Below are positions 1 through 7,561 of a stretch of 21,387 nt of DNA, piece by piece (position 1 is the stretch's first letter; each line of letters begins with the position of its first letter). The stretch covers positions 1 through 21,387 of the forward strand of contig JADKJT010000028.1 in assembly GCA_016720905.1 (NCBI GenBank), written 5' to 3'. Below the pieces are notes generated by a model. The model did not search any database. It was not told the origin of the DNA and saw only the letters and a list, made by a program, of their open reading frames with translations. The position numbers and the translations under genes were made by a program. Source of the stretch: Gemmatimonadaceae bacterium. Its GTDB lineage: Bacteria > Gemmatimonadota > Gemmatimonadetes > Gemmatimonadales > Gemmatimonadaceae.

Positions 1-647
1 GCGGAAGGGAATTGCTCGGTGCGGCTACGAGACGGTACGCTGCTCGTCACCCCGTCCGGAGCGGACAAGGCCTCGCTCACGGCGCCGCAGGTGCTTCGGC
101 GACACGCCGACGGCACCGAGTATCACAACGGCGGCACCGCCACTGTGACGAGTGACACATCGTCCGGTGACAGTCCGCCGCGCCCGTCGTCGGAACTGCA
201 GATGCATCTCGGGATCTACGGTTCACGAGCGGACGTCATGGCGGTCGTGCACGCACATCCGCCGGTCGCGACGGGATTCGCCACGGCCGGCCGGACGATT
301 CCCGCAGATGTGTTGCCTGAAGTGCCCGTGGTGCTTGGTCCGGTCGCGCTGGTGCCGTACGGACGCCGGGCACCGCGGCCTTGTTCCACGCCTTGTTTCC
401 CTTCGTCGCCGACCATGACGTGTTTCTGCTCTGCAATCACGGAGTGACCGCCGTGGGACGATCGCTGACGGAGGCGCTGACGCGGCTGGAAAGTGTTGAA
501 CAGGCTGCGCGCATCGTGCTGGTGGCCGAACTGTTGGGAGGTCCGCGGGTATTGCCCGCGGAGGAAGCACAGGCGCTGGCCTCGCTGTGGCGAAGGCCGG
601 TGGCGAGTACATATTCTGCACAGCATTCCACGGATGCCCTTTCATGA
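1..647 (+). pseudogene. Class II aldolase/adducin family protein, 5'-truncated by the window and frameshifted
   Basis: This is a class II aldolase/adducin-fold protein, a family of Zn-dependent sugar-phosphate aldolases, epimerases and dehydratases; the substrate cannot be told. Reading is open from base 1, so the start lies upstream. Seen in order: a TPSG motif, the SSELQMHLGIY segment with the likely catalytic Glu, the metal-ligand pair in VVHAHPP, then LGPVALVPYG. At 361-363 the frame breaks: dropping back one base restores GTPGTAALFHALFPF and later LLCNHGVTAVGRSL, which holds the third His ligand. The restored tail ends at TGA 645-647, overlapping the next start (ATGA), which supports it as the true C-terminus. 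One missing base explains everything, so this is a recent mutation or a sequencing error. Family call is firm; specificity is unknown. Confidence 0.82.
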
Positions 648-1741
648 CGGAGACACGCCACGTGTCGATCGATGAGGTGCGCACGCTCGTTTCCGAGCGC
701 CAGCGCTACGATGACTGGTTGACCGCCCTCGACGCGCGACGGGATGAGACGCCGGAACGCGTCTTCGAACGCGTACGCGGGGACTACGTCACGCGGCGAC
801 GCGACGTCATGAACCGGCTGCGGGAGCATGTCGGGGCGCTGGCCAGTATGGGCAGCGATCTCGACGCGCGCCTGGCCTCGCTGGAGGCCCGACTGGGCAC
901 GCTGGAGGACGAGCGCGCGGAAGCGATGTTGCGCACGGCGGTTGGGGAGTTTGACGGCGACCGGTGGGAACAGGTCCGCCAGAGCGTGGAAGCGCAGATT
1001 GCCGAACTCGGGGATCAGCGGACGCTGCTGCAGGTTGAAGGCGACGAAGTCCGTACGCTGCTGGCGAGCGCGCGGAGTGAGCCCGAAGTCGCGCCATCCG
1101 CGGTACCCGACGCAGCGGTGGCGCCCGACGCACCGGTCGAGGACGTTGCCCCGGAAGCGACCGACGCCGACCTCATCGTGGCCGACACGATGGGAGCCCC
1201 TGTTGACGCCTCTGTGTCCGAGGTGATCGCGCCAGTGCCGTTGCTCGCACAGGATATCAACGAACGGCGTGCCGACGGACTCGAATCGTCTCCGTTGCCC
1301 ACGGCGGCGGAAACCGCCGAGGAATTGGCCGAGCTGGACAATGCGTTGGCGCTGTTCTCGAACGATGCGCCCAACACCGCGTTTCATTCGGCACCGGCGC
1401 CGGTGATCAGCACGCCGTTGATGGACGGGCTTGATGTGTTCGACGATTCCGAACTCGGCGATCTGCGCATGGCGCCACCCAGCCACGCGACGGCCACCGT
1501 AACGCCGCCAGCAGCGAGCCAACCGGTCGGCGAGGCGACATCTGGATCAACGGCCCGCGACGGTTTCGATGATCTCGCGTTCCTGCGGTCGGTCGTCGAT
1601 CCGTCAGCGCAGGGCGGGATGGCGCGAGCCTCGGGCAGCGGCGATCAACTGAAGACGCTGCGATGCACGGAATGCAGCACGATGAACCTGCCCACCGAAT
1701 GGTATTGCGAACGCTGTGGCGGCGAACTCGCGGCGTTCTAG
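644..1741 (+). CDS. Unrecognised protein with N-terminal coiled coil and C-terminal zinc ribbon
   Basis: I do not recognise a named family. The 365-residue product starts at ATG 644, chosen because it makes an ATGA overlap with the preceding gene; an upstream in-frame ATG at 587 would run into that gene. Residues about 10-145 are charged and heptad-like (RLREHVGALASMGSDLDARL and following), predicting a coiled coil. Residues about 145-330 are Ala/Pro/Asp-rich and probably disordered. The last 25 residues form a compact zinc ribbon with Cys341, Cys344, Cys355 and Cys358 (C-x2-C-x10-C-x2-C). No signal peptide or membrane segment is visible, so it is probably cytoplasmic. The ribbon could bind protein or nucleic acid. 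It is followed by the rpsT terminator hairpin, which may also end this transcript. Confidence 0.8.
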   Translation: MTETRHVSIDEVRTLVSERQRYDDWLTALDARRDETPERVFERVRGDYVTRRRDVMNRLREHVGALASMGSDLDARLASLEARLGTLEDERAEAMLRTAVGEFDGDRWEQVRQSVEAQIAELGDQRTLLQVEGDEVRTLLASARSEPEVAPSAVPDAAVAPDAPVEDVAPEATDADLIVADTMGAPVDASVSEVIAPVPLLAQDINERRADGLESSPLPTAAETAEELAELDNALALFSNDAPNTAFHSAPAPVISTPLMDGLDVFDDSELGDLRMAPPSHATATVTPPAASQPVGEATSGSTARDGFDDLAFLRSVVDPSAQGGMARASGSGDQLKTLRCTECSTMNLPTEWYCERCGGELAAF

Positions 1742-1756
1742 ACCGTGGGGTTGCCG

Positions 1757-1798
1757 AAAAAACGCGGGGCCGGAATCCTTGGATTCCGGCCCCGCGTT
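1757..1798 (-). terminator. Rho-independent terminator of rpsT (possibly bidirectional)
   Basis: A perfect 18-bp inverted repeat (1761-1778 pairing with 1781-1798, two unpaired bases between) is G+C-rich at its base. Read on the - strand, it is followed immediately by a run of six T (the A-run at 1757-1762), which is the classic intrinsic terminator layout for rpsT. On the + strand no T-run follows, so termination of the upstream zinc-ribbon gene is possible but weaker. Confidence 0.9.
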
Positions 1799-1839
1799 CG
1801 ATATCAGGTGTTCAGCGTCGCCGACGGCGACGCAGCGCA

Positions 1840-2079
1840 TCAAGCAGTCGCAGCCTTCTTGGCGAGCTTGCTTTTCTGACGCGCGGCGGTATTGCGATGG
1901 ATGAGCCCCTTCCGTGCAGCCCGGTCGAGCAGTGAAACGGCCGACAAGCGTTCGTCGGAGGTGCCACCGTTCTTCGCCTTCTTGACCGCAGTGCGCAGAG
2001 CCGATCGCTGCGCACGATTGCGCACCGCAGCCGCACGCGATTTCCGCAGATCTTTCTTTGCGGACTGGATATTCGGCAC
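1840..2079 (-). CDS. rpsT: 30S ribosomal protein S20
   Basis: Small-subunit protein S20 binds 16S rRNA early in 30S assembly. The 79-residue product is the usual size, very basic and helical. It opens PNIQSAKKDLRKS, carries RNRAQRSALRTAVKKA, and ends with the conserved AARKGLIHRNTAARQKSKLAKK block. The start is GTG at 2077-2079, preceded on the - strand by AGAGG about seven bases away. The open frame continues upstream to 2220, but that extension does not resemble S20. It is the only - strand gene here and is monocistronic, with its own promoter at 2192-2220 and terminator at 1757-1798. S20 is often translationally self-controlled and the leader of roughly 105 nt leaves room for that, but I see no specific structure. 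Confidence 0.95.
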   Translation of the reverse strand: MPNIQSAKKDLRKSRAAAVRNRAQRSALRTAVKKAKNGGTSDERLSAVSLLDRAARKGLIHRNTAARQKSKLAKKAATA

Positions 2080-2191
2080 GGAAAAACCTCTAGTACAGGA
2101 CTGGTGCAGGAGGATCGGCTGGGCTGGAACGACGCCAAGCCAAAGCCAATCGCCGAAATTGAAAATCGGGCTGAGTGGCGACAGAACGGTA

Positions 2192-2220
2192 AAAGTATCT
2201 GGCTTCTGAAGTTGGGTCAA
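2192..2220 (-). promoter_or_regulatory. Probable sigma-70-type promoter of rpsT
   Basis: On the - strand, TTGACC (2215-2220) is separated by 17 bases from TACTTT (2192-2197). The -35 box matches consensus in five of six positions; the -10 matches in three. Transcription would begin near 2185, giving a leader of about 105 nt before the rpsT GTG. This is the most plausible promoter in the gap, but it is predicted by eye only. Confidence 0.45.
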
Positions 2221-2285
2221 GTCGGCGTCAGGCGATTTCGGCCGTCAGCCGCTGGGACCTTGTCGGAAAACGATACCCGGTGCTT

Positions 2286-2314
2286 TTGACAGGTCCGGCC
2301 TCTGCCGCTAGGTT
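2286..2314 (+). promoter_or_regulatory. Candidate promoter for the M50 protease-scpAB-rluB unit
   Basis: A perfect TTGACA (2286-2291) lies 17 bases before TAGGTT (2309-2314), a weak -10 box. The predicted transcription start is near 2321, only about five bases before the TTG start proposed for the protease. The message would then be almost leaderless, or translation begins at a later codon such as TTG 2368. Together with the rpsT promoter it makes 2192-2314 a divergent promoter region. Confidence 0.4.
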
Positions 2315-2325
2315 CCGAGTCCGAC

Positions 2326-3051
2326 TTGCTTGGAATCACCAGTTCGTTTCCAGTCGCCCCTGCCGCGTTGGACAAGACCCAGCTTTTCGCCCTCGTGGCA
2401 CCGGTGCTGCTGTTTTCCATGGTCGCGCACGAATATGCGCACGGCTATGCCGCATTCAAGCAGGGTGATACGACCGCCTACCAGCTTGGTCGGCTGACGT
2501 GGAATCCGTTCAAGCATATCGATCCATTCATGACCGTCCTGCTGCCGGTCATGCTGTTCTTCCTGGGGGGGCCGATCTTTGGCGGCGCCAAACCCGTTCC
2601 GGTCAATCCACGGAATTACCGGAACTACCGTCGGGGTGACATCATCGTGTCGTTGGCCGGCGTCGTGACCAACGTGGCGATTGCGATCCTCAGTGTGCCG
2701 CTCGTGATGCTGGTGGGGCTGATCGGGTCGTGGTTGCCGGCGATGATCAAGCCGCTGGGGATTCTGCAACTCATGCTGGCGCAGGGCATTTTCATCAACC
2801 TGATTTTGGCGGCGTTCAATCTGATGCCGGTGCCGCCACTCGATGGGTCGCACGTGTTCAAGTACCTGCTGCCACCCCGCTGGGCGCTGGCCTACCAGCG
2901 GTTGGCGGGTGTGGGACTCCTGCTGCTCTTCGCCCTGCTCTCGTTCGGCCGTCCGCTGGTGAACGCCTGGCTGGCACCGGCGTATTACCTGCGCATTTTG
3001 GCGGAACAGTTCTACTTTCCATTCATGCTGCCCAACCCCTTCGCCGCGTGA
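2326..3051 (+). CDS. Site-2 protease family (M50) membrane metallopeptidase
   Basis: This is an intramembrane zinc protease of the M50 family, compact type without a PDZ domain. The 241-residue product has the zinc motif HEYAH (His35, Glu36, His39) in its first membrane helix and the third-ligand motif NLMPVPPLDG near residues 166-175, the two hallmarks of active members. Several hydrophobic segments span the protein (about 19-38, 63-80, 103-130, 138-165 and 195-212). Intact motifs suggest activity; the substrate is unknown. The start is uncertain: TTG 2326 gives the longest sensible protein but has no clear ribosome site, and TTG 2368 would still leave residues ahead of the first helix. The stop overlaps the GTG of scpA by four bases, so the two are co-translated; this protease-scpA pairing is common in bacteria. 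Confidence 0.88.
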   Translation: MLGITSSFPVAPAALDKTQLFALVAPVLLFSMVAHEYAHGYAAFKQGDTTAYQLGRLTWNPFKHIDPFMTVLLPVMLFFLGGPIFGGAKPVPVNPRNYRNYRRGDIIVSLAGVVTNVAIAILSVPLVMLVGLIGSWLPAMIKPLGILQLMLAQGIFINLILAAFNLMPVPPLDGSHVFKYLLPPRWALAYQRLAGVGLLLLFALLSFGRPLVNAWLAPAYYLRILAEQFYFPFMLPNPFAA

Positions 3052-3797
3052 TCGCTCCTTCCTTCCGCGTGACCGACGCCGAGTCTCCCGCGTTTGTCGT
3101 GGAGTTGAGTCAGTTTACGGGTCCACTCGACCTGTTGCTGTCGCTGATTCGCGACGAACAGGTGGACATCTACGACATCCCGATTGCCCGTATCGCTGAG
3201 CAGTTCCTGGCGCGCATTGGATCGCTTGGACTCGACGAAGCCGCCGACTACCTCGAAATGGCCGCGCGGTTGCTGCGCATCAAGGCGCAGATGTTGCTGC
3301 CGCGGGCCGATGGTGAGGAGTCGTGGGAGGACCCGCGCGCCGAGTTGGTACGCCGGCTGCTGGAGTATCAACAGATGCGCGAGGTGGTCGATCTGCTCGA
3401 GCACCGCGGCGAGGAGCGCCGGCACCAGTTCAATCGGCGCTGGGTGCCACAGGCGGCCGATATCACGCCGGTCACGGCACCGTTGTCGTTGACGCTCAAC
3501 GATCTGTTGGCCGCCGTCGATCGCGTGCTGCGGACGGCGAAAGAACCAACGATGCACGACGTCGTGCCGCGCGCGCTGGATGTGGCGGGAGCCATGTCCA
3601 CCATTCGCGCGCTGCTGTCCATGCGTCGTGATGCACGGTGGTCCGATCTGGTGGGGCGCGATGCGGAACCGTGGCAGATTCTGTCCGTGCTGTTGGCGTT
3701 GCTCGAAATGGCGAAGATGGGCGAACTGCGAATTGCGCAGGCCCGCCCCTTCGGCTCTGTGGAGATTGTCCGTGACGCCGTTAGCGAAGCTGCTTGA
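3048..3797 (+). CDS. scpA: Segregation and condensation protein A
   Basis: ScpA is the kleisin subunit that bridges SMC heads and binds ScpB in bacterial condensin. The 249-residue product has the kleisin N-terminus (FTGPLDLLLSLIRDEQVDIYDIPIARIAEQ split across 21-50), the helical middle with AARLLRIKAQMLLP, and a C-terminal winged-helix segment ending WQILSVLLALLEMAKMGELRIAQ. Length fits the family. GTG 3048 overlaps the protease stop (GTGA); GTG 3069 is an alternative. The reading frame is open far upstream, but that is antiphase protease sequence. scpB starts inside its 3' end, so the two partners are translationally coupled, as expected for stoichiometric subunits. Confidence 0.95.
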   Translation: MIAPSFRVTDAESPAFVVELSQFTGPLDLLLSLIRDEQVDIYDIPIARIAEQFLARIGSLGLDEAADYLEMAARLLRIKAQMLLPRADGEESWEDPRAELVRRLLEYQQMREVVDLLEHRGEERRHQFNRRWVPQAADITPVTAPLSLTLNDLLAAVDRVLRTAKEPTMHDVVPRALDVAGAMSTIRALLSMRRDARWSDLVGRDAEPWQILSVLLALLEMAKMGELRIAQARPFGSVEIVRDAVSEAA

Positions 3798-4323
3798 AGC
3801 GGCGTTGTTCGCCGCGGCGCGACCCCTCGCGCTGGACGCTCTGGCCACGCTGGATCCTGAAGCGAGCCCCGCGGCGGTGTTCGCGGCCCTCGATGAATTG
3901 CGCGAGCACTACGACGTTGATGGACATGGCGTCGAAGTTGTTGAACAGGGTGGGGGATGGCAGATCCTCACGCGGGCCGAATACGCGGAGGCGATTGAGC
4001 GCGCGCAGGTGGCTGTTCGACCGCAGCGCCTGTCGGCGGCGTCGCTGGAAACACTGGCCATCATCGCCTACCGTCAGCCTATCGGGCGGGCGGAAATCGA
4101 GGAGATTCGCGGGGTCGCCGTCGGCAGCGTGCTCAAGTCACTGCATGAACGGGGATTGATCGATATCGTCGGACGAAGCGAGGGCATCGGGCGGCCGCTG
4201 CTGTATGGCACGACGCCGCAATTCCTGGAGCAGTTCGCGCTGCGTCATCTCGAAGAACTGCCGCGTGCCGACGAACTGGCAATCGCCCTGCGCGGTGCCG
4301 GCAGCGCTGTTGTGGCGGAGTGA
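3772..4323 (+). CDS. scpB: Segregation and condensation protein B
   Basis: ScpB is the dimeric winged-helix (kite) partner of ScpA in the SMC complex. The 183-residue product has two winged-helix units; the diagnostic block SLETLAIIAYRQPIGRAEIEEIRGV, then VGSVLKSLHERGLIDIVGR and GRPLLYGTTPQFLEQF, is clear. GTG 3772 was chosen because GGAG sits seven bases upstream and the sequence before it is scpA. It overlaps scpA by 26 bases. The protein is close to the usual length and intact. It is followed after 36 bases by rluB, the standard bacterial scpA-scpB-rluB order. Confidence 0.95.
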   Translation: MTPLAKLLEAALFAAARPLALDALATLDPEASPAAVFAALDELREHYDVDGHGVEVVEQGGGWQILTRAEYAEAIERAQVAVRPQRLSAASLETLAIIAYRQPIGRAEIEEIRGVAVGSVLKSLHERGLIDIVGRSEGIGRPLLYGTTPQFLEQFALRHLEELPRADELAIALRGAGSAVVAE

Positions 4324-4359
4324 CGCGTCCCGGGGGGCGTCCACCTCGGAGAGGAGACG

Positions 4360-5367
4360 ATGCACCGCGCGCCCGCCAAGCCAAGCGCGGCTAGACCGCG
4401 TGCTCCCAAGTCGGGTGCTCCCAAGTCGGGTGCTCCCAAGTCGGGTGCTCCCAAGTCGGGTGCTCCCAAGTCGGGTGCTCCCAGGTCGGGTGCTCCCAGG
4501 TCGTCGGGTGCTCCCAGGTCGGGTGCTCCCAGGTCGGGTGCTCCCCAAACACGCGTCGGTGGCAAGAAGTCGCGGCCACCGCGTCCCGCACCGGCAGGAC
4601 CACCAGGGAGTGGCGGTAAGGGCGGCACGGTGGCCGCTGTGGACGAAGGTCCCGTCCGGGTGCAGCGCGCCTTGGCACGGGCAGGCCTGTCGTCGCGACG
4701 TGAGGCCGATCGCGCGGTGGCGGAAGGACGCGTGCAGGTCAACGGCGAACGCGCGGTCATCGGACAGTTGGTGGATCCCGCGCGCGATCAGATCACGCTC
4801 GACGGCGAGTTGGTAAGCGTCAGCGTGGCGAAGCACCGATGGATTGTGCTCAACAAGCCCACGGGCATCGTGACCACGAGCCGCGATCCGCAGGGACGCC
4901 GCACCGTGTTCGATCTGGTCGACAGAGTGCCAGGCCTGGTGTATGTCGGTCGACTCGATTTCATGACCGAGGGCGTGCTCCTGCTCACGACCGATGGACG
5001 GGCCGCGCACGCCCTGACCCATCCGAGTCGGGAAGTGGAACGCACGTACGTGGCCACCGTGCAGGGAGATGCGGTCAACGCCGCGCGCGAAGCGCGTCGG
5101 GGTGTTGAACTCGAAGACGGTGTCGTCATTCCTCGTGACGTCGCGGTACACCCGCTGGGACAACGTCGCTGGGCGTTCGAGATCACCATTACGGAAGGGC
5201 GCACGCATGAAGTGCGCCGCATTTGTGATACGCTGGGACTCGAAGTCGAGCGCCTGGTACGTACCCGATTCGGGCCGATCCGCCTTGGCGAACTCGCGCC
5301 CGGCGAAACGCGGTCAGTGACACCGACCGAGCAGGCTGTCCTCGATGCGCTCATTGCGGCACCCTGA
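4360..5367 (+). CDS. rluB: rRNA large-subunit pseudouridine synthase, RluB/RsuA family, with repeat-rich N-terminal tail
   Basis: This enzyme isomerises a uridine in 23S rRNA (position 2605 for E. coli RluB). In the 335-residue product, residues 1-95 are a Pro/Ala/Ser/Lys/Arg/Gly tail made largely of SGAPK/SGAPR repeats, probably disordered and RNA-binding. An S4 domain follows (about 98-150, VQRALARAGLSSRREADRAV). The catalytic domain has the family signature GRLDFMTEGVLLLT with catalytic Asp200 and later GRTHEVRRICDTLG. ATG 4360 has AGGAG just upstream. The tail contains the tandem repeat described separately. RluB, RluE and RluF share these motifs, so the exact target is inferred from the scpAB neighbourhood. 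Confidence 0.92.
   Translation: MHRAPAKPSAARPRAPKSGAPKSGAPKSGAPKSGAPKSGAPRSGAPRSSGAPRSGAPRSGAPQTRVGGKKSRPPRPAPAGPPGSGGKGGTVAAVDEGPVRVQRALARAGLSSRREADRAVAEGRVQVNGERAVIGQLVDPARDQITLDGELVSVSVAKHRWIVLNKPTGIVTTSRDPQGRRTVFDLVDRVPGLVYVGRLDFMTEGVLLLTTDGRAAHALTHPSREVERTYVATVQGDAVNAAREARRGVELEDGVVIPRDVAVHPLGQRRWAFEITITEGRTHEVRRICDTLGLEVERLVRTRFGPIRLGELAPGETRSVTPTEQAVLDALIAAP
4411..4548 (+). repeat. 15-bp in-frame tandem repeat (nine units) inside rluB
   Basis: Nine nearly identical 15-bp units of the form TCGGGTGCTCCCAAG encode SGAPK or SGAPR. The first four end AAG, the next four end AGG and the ninth diverges to CAA. One extra TCG at 4501-4503 separates units six and seven. All changes keep the reading frame. 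The sorted AAG-then-AGG order suggests stepwise duplication by slippage, so copy number may vary between strains. Confidence 0.95.
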
Positions 5368-5387
5368 CTTGCGCCGATGGTGGAGCC

Positions 5388-5414
5388 TCGGGCATCCATC
5401 CGGGGTATGCCCGA
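5388..5414 (+). terminator. Hairpin downstream of rluB, possible weak terminator
   Basis: An 8-bp perfect stem (5388-5395 with 5407-5414) has an 11-base loop and begins about 20 bases after the rluB stop. No T-run follows, only scattered T near 5428-5434, so intrinsic termination would be weak. It may mark the end of the scpAB-rluB unit. Confidence 0.3.
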
Positions 5415-5443
5415 ACGTATCGGGAATCGTGTTTCGCACCGTC

Positions 5444-5468
5444 GGCCCGGCACGACTGACGCCGGGCC
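5444..5468 (+). other. G+C-rich inverted repeat in the moxR leader
   Basis: An 8-bp perfect stem GGCCCGGC/GCCGGGCC (5444-5451 with 5461-5468) encloses nine bases and lies about 16 bases before the moxR ribosome site at 5485-5489. It has no T-run. It could be a leader structure, a transcription-factor site or part of the rluB transcript end. No clear -35/-10 pair for moxR was found in 5368-5498. Confidence 0.35.
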
Positions 5469-5498
5469 TCACCTGAAGACCCTGAGGAGTTGCCAGCC

Positions 5499-6473
5499 GT
5501 GACCACCAGCGCCAACGCGTCCACCGACGCGGCACTCGTGCAGGGCGTGATGCGCGAGGTCGCGCGTCGTATCGTGGGCCAGGAGTACATGGTCGAGCGA
5601 TTGCTCATCAGTCTCCTGACCGGCGGACACGTCCTGCTCGAGGGCGTGCCGGGACTGGCGAAGACGCTGACCGTGCGCACGCTGGCCGAAACCGTGCGAA
5701 CGACGTTTCAACGCATTCAGTTCACGCCGGACCTGCTGCCCGCCGACGTGGTGGGCACGCAGATCTACGATCAGCGCACCGGCGAGTTCCGCGTGAAGCA
5801 TGGCCCCATCTTCGCCAACATCGTGCTGGCCGACGAGATCAACCGCGCACCCGCCAAAGTGCAGGCGGCGCTCCTCGAGGCGATGCAGGAGAAACAAGTG
5901 ACGATCGGCGGCACGACCTATCGGCTGCCGGAACCGTTTCTGGTACTCGCGACGCAGAATCCGATCGAGCAGGAAGGCACGTATCCATTGCCGGAGGCGC
6001 AGGTCGATCGTTTCATGATGAAACTCCGCGTCGGCTATCCGACACGGGCCGAGGAAAAGGAAATCCTTCGGCGCATGGCGGGCGGCGACAAGATCACGAT
6101 CGCACCGATCGCCTCGCCGGAGGAACTGCTCGACGCCCGTCGGCGCATCAGCGAATTGTACATGGACGAGCGCATCGTCGATTATATCGTCGAGTTGGTG
6201 CATGCCACGCGACATCCGAACGAGGTGGGCGCATCCGATCTCGTGCCGCTCATCGAGTTCGGCGCGAGCCCCCGCGCCACGATCGCGCTGGGGCAGGCGG
6301 CGCGTGCCCATGCGTTCCTGCGCGGACGCGCGTTTGTCACGCCCGACGACGTGAAGAGCATTGCGCCTGACGTCCTGCGCCACCGGGTGCTCACCACGTT
6401 CGAGGCCGATGCCGAAGGCGTGACCAGCGACGCCATCGTCTCGCGCCTGCTCGCGTCCGTCGAGACGCCCTGA
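5499..6473 (+). CDS. moxR: MoxR-family AAA+ ATPase
   Basis: MoxR ATPases act as chaperone-like machines, usually together with VWA-domain proteins. The 324-residue product has Walker A GVPGLAKT (49-56), Walker B IVLADEINRAP (Asp112, Glu113), the sensor segment LATQNPIEQEGTYPLPEAQVDRF split around 155-178, and the C-terminal helical lid with GASPRATIAL. The start at GTG 5499 gives AGGAG nine bases upstream; TTG 5490 abuts that ribosome site and is less likely. It opens the Bat locus, followed after 17 bases by the DUF58 gene, matching the classic moxR-DUF58-batA order. It is probably cytoplasmic, acting at the membrane with the Bat proteins. Confidence 0.95.
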   Translation: MTTSANASTDAALVQGVMREVARRIVGQEYMVERLLISLLTGGHVLLEGVPGLAKTLTVRTLAETVRTTFQRIQFTPDLLPADVVGTQIYDQRTGEFRVKHGPIFANIVLADEINRAPAKVQAALLEAMQEKQVTIGGTTYRLPEPFLVLATQNPIEQEGTYPLPEAQVDRFMMKLRVGYPTRAEEKEILRRMAGGDKITIAPIASPEELLDARRRISELYMDERIVDYIVELVHATRHPNEVGASDLVPLIEFGASPRATIALGQAARAHAFLRGRAFVTPDDVKSIAPDVLRHRVLTTFEADAEGVTSDAIVSRLLASVETP

Positions 6474-6490
6474 CGCCCAGTCCGTCCCCC

Positions 6491-7561
6491 GTGTCGCTCA
6501 CCAGCGCCTCCCTCGCGAACGCCGTACCGGCCGATGTCCTGCGCCAGGTGCGGCGCATCGAAGTGCGCACGCGCCGGCTGGTCGATTCGCGCTTTGCCGG
6601 TGAATACCGCTCGTTGTTCAAGGGACAGGGCATGGAGTTCGCCGAGGTGCGCGAGTATCAGGACGGCGATGAGGTACGCTCCATCGACTGGAATGTCTCG
6701 GCGCGCATGGGGCGCCCGTTCGTCAAGCGCTACGTCGAAGAACGTGAGTTGACGATCATGCTGGCCATCGACTTGTCGGGCTCATCCCGATTCGGCACGC
6801 GCGCACGCTTCAAGCACGAGTTGGCCATTGAACTCGCCGGTGTGCTCGCCCTGACCGCGGTCCGCAATAACGATCGCGTCGGGCTGCTCCTCTTTTCTGA
6901 TCAGGTCGAACACGCGCTGCCGCCGCGAAAAGGACGCAAGCATGCACTGCGCGTGATTCGCGATCTGCTGAGTGTGGTGCCACGCTCGCGCGGCACCTCG
7001 GTGTCCGCGGCCGTCGATCGGCTGATGCGACTGTTGCCGCATCGCTCGGTGATCTTCCTGTGCTCCGATTTCCTCACCGAGTCGCTGGAGAAGCCGTTGG
7101 CGCGTCTCGCGCAACGACATGATGTGGTGGCGGTGACGCTGGAAGATCCGGCGGAACGCATGTTGCCAGACATCGGTCCGGCGCGCCTGGAGGATCCGGA
7201 AACCGGTCAGCGCATTGAAGTCGACACGTCACACCCCGCCGTGCGCGCGGCGTTCGCGCGCGAGGTGGCCAAGGCCGACGATGCCCGGCGCAAGTTGTTC
7301 GGACGACTGGGGCTCGACGAAATCGTCGTGCACACCGAGCATGGGTATGTGGACGCGCTGTTGTCGTTCTTTCGGGCACGGGCACGCCGACCGCATGGCG
7401 CCGTTCGCACGGGACCGCGCGGATCGATGGGGGATGCGGCCAGTGCCGAAGCCGCCGTACGTCCTCACGCCACTCCGCGGTCCGTGCCTGCGGCCGAGAG
7501 TCCGCCAACCCGTGCGTCCGGACGGGCCACCTATGTCCGTCCGCCGACGAGTGCCCGATGA
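6491..7561 (+). CDS. DUF58 domain protein (VWA-like, MoxR partner)
   Basis: DUF58 proteins are near-universal partners of MoxR ATPases; their biochemical role is poorly known. The 356-residue product carries the DUF58 signature YQDGDEVRSIDWNVSARMG (57-74) followed by a VWA-like fold with a DxSxS metal site at Asp94-Ser98 (DLSGS). About 60 C-terminal residues are low-complexity Pro/Ala/Arg. No membrane segment is seen, so it is likely cytoplasmic. GTG 6491 is the best start, giving a family-typical N-terminus (LRQVRRIEVRTRRLVDSRF), although no ribosome site is visible. The stop overlaps the next ATG (ATGA), implying coupled translation. Confidence 0.9.
   Translation: MSLTSASLANAVPADVLRQVRRIEVRTRRLVDSRFAGEYRSLFKGQGMEFAEVREYQDGDEVRSIDWNVSARMGRPFVKRYVEERELTIMLAIDLSGSSRFGTRARFKHELAIELAGVLALTAVRNNDRVGLLLFSDQVEHALPPRKGRKHALRVIRDLLSVVPRSRGTSVSAAVDRLMRLLPHRSVIFLCSDFLTESLEKPLARLAQRHDVVAVTLEDPAERMLPDIGPARLEDPETGQRIEVDTSHPAVRAAFAREVAKADDARRKLFGRLGLDEIVVHTEHGYVDALLSFFRARARRPHGAVRTGPRGSMGDAASAEAAVRPHATPRSVPAAESPPTRASGRATYVRPPTSAR

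Noticed and set aside
437..1522. 361-codon - strand open frame opposite the zinc-ribbon gene
   Set aside because: Arg/His/Gln-rich low-similarity composition typical of antisense reading of G+C-rich genes; the + strand protein has a coherent coiled coil and zinc ribbon.
1892..2289. Small + strand open frames over rpsT and its leader
   Set aside because: They lie opposite the certain S20 gene and its promoter and show no recognisable protein features.
4411..4548. Short regular repeats as a possible CRISPR array
   Set aside because: Units are 15 bp, directly abutting with no spacers, in frame inside rluB, and no cas genes are nearby.
4138..5208. Long - strand open frame opposite scpB/rluB with GSTRPGSTR-type repeats
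   Set aside because: It is antisense to clear rluB and scpB coding sequence; the repeat is simply the reverse reading of the SGAPK minisatellite, and long antisense frames are expected at this G+C content.
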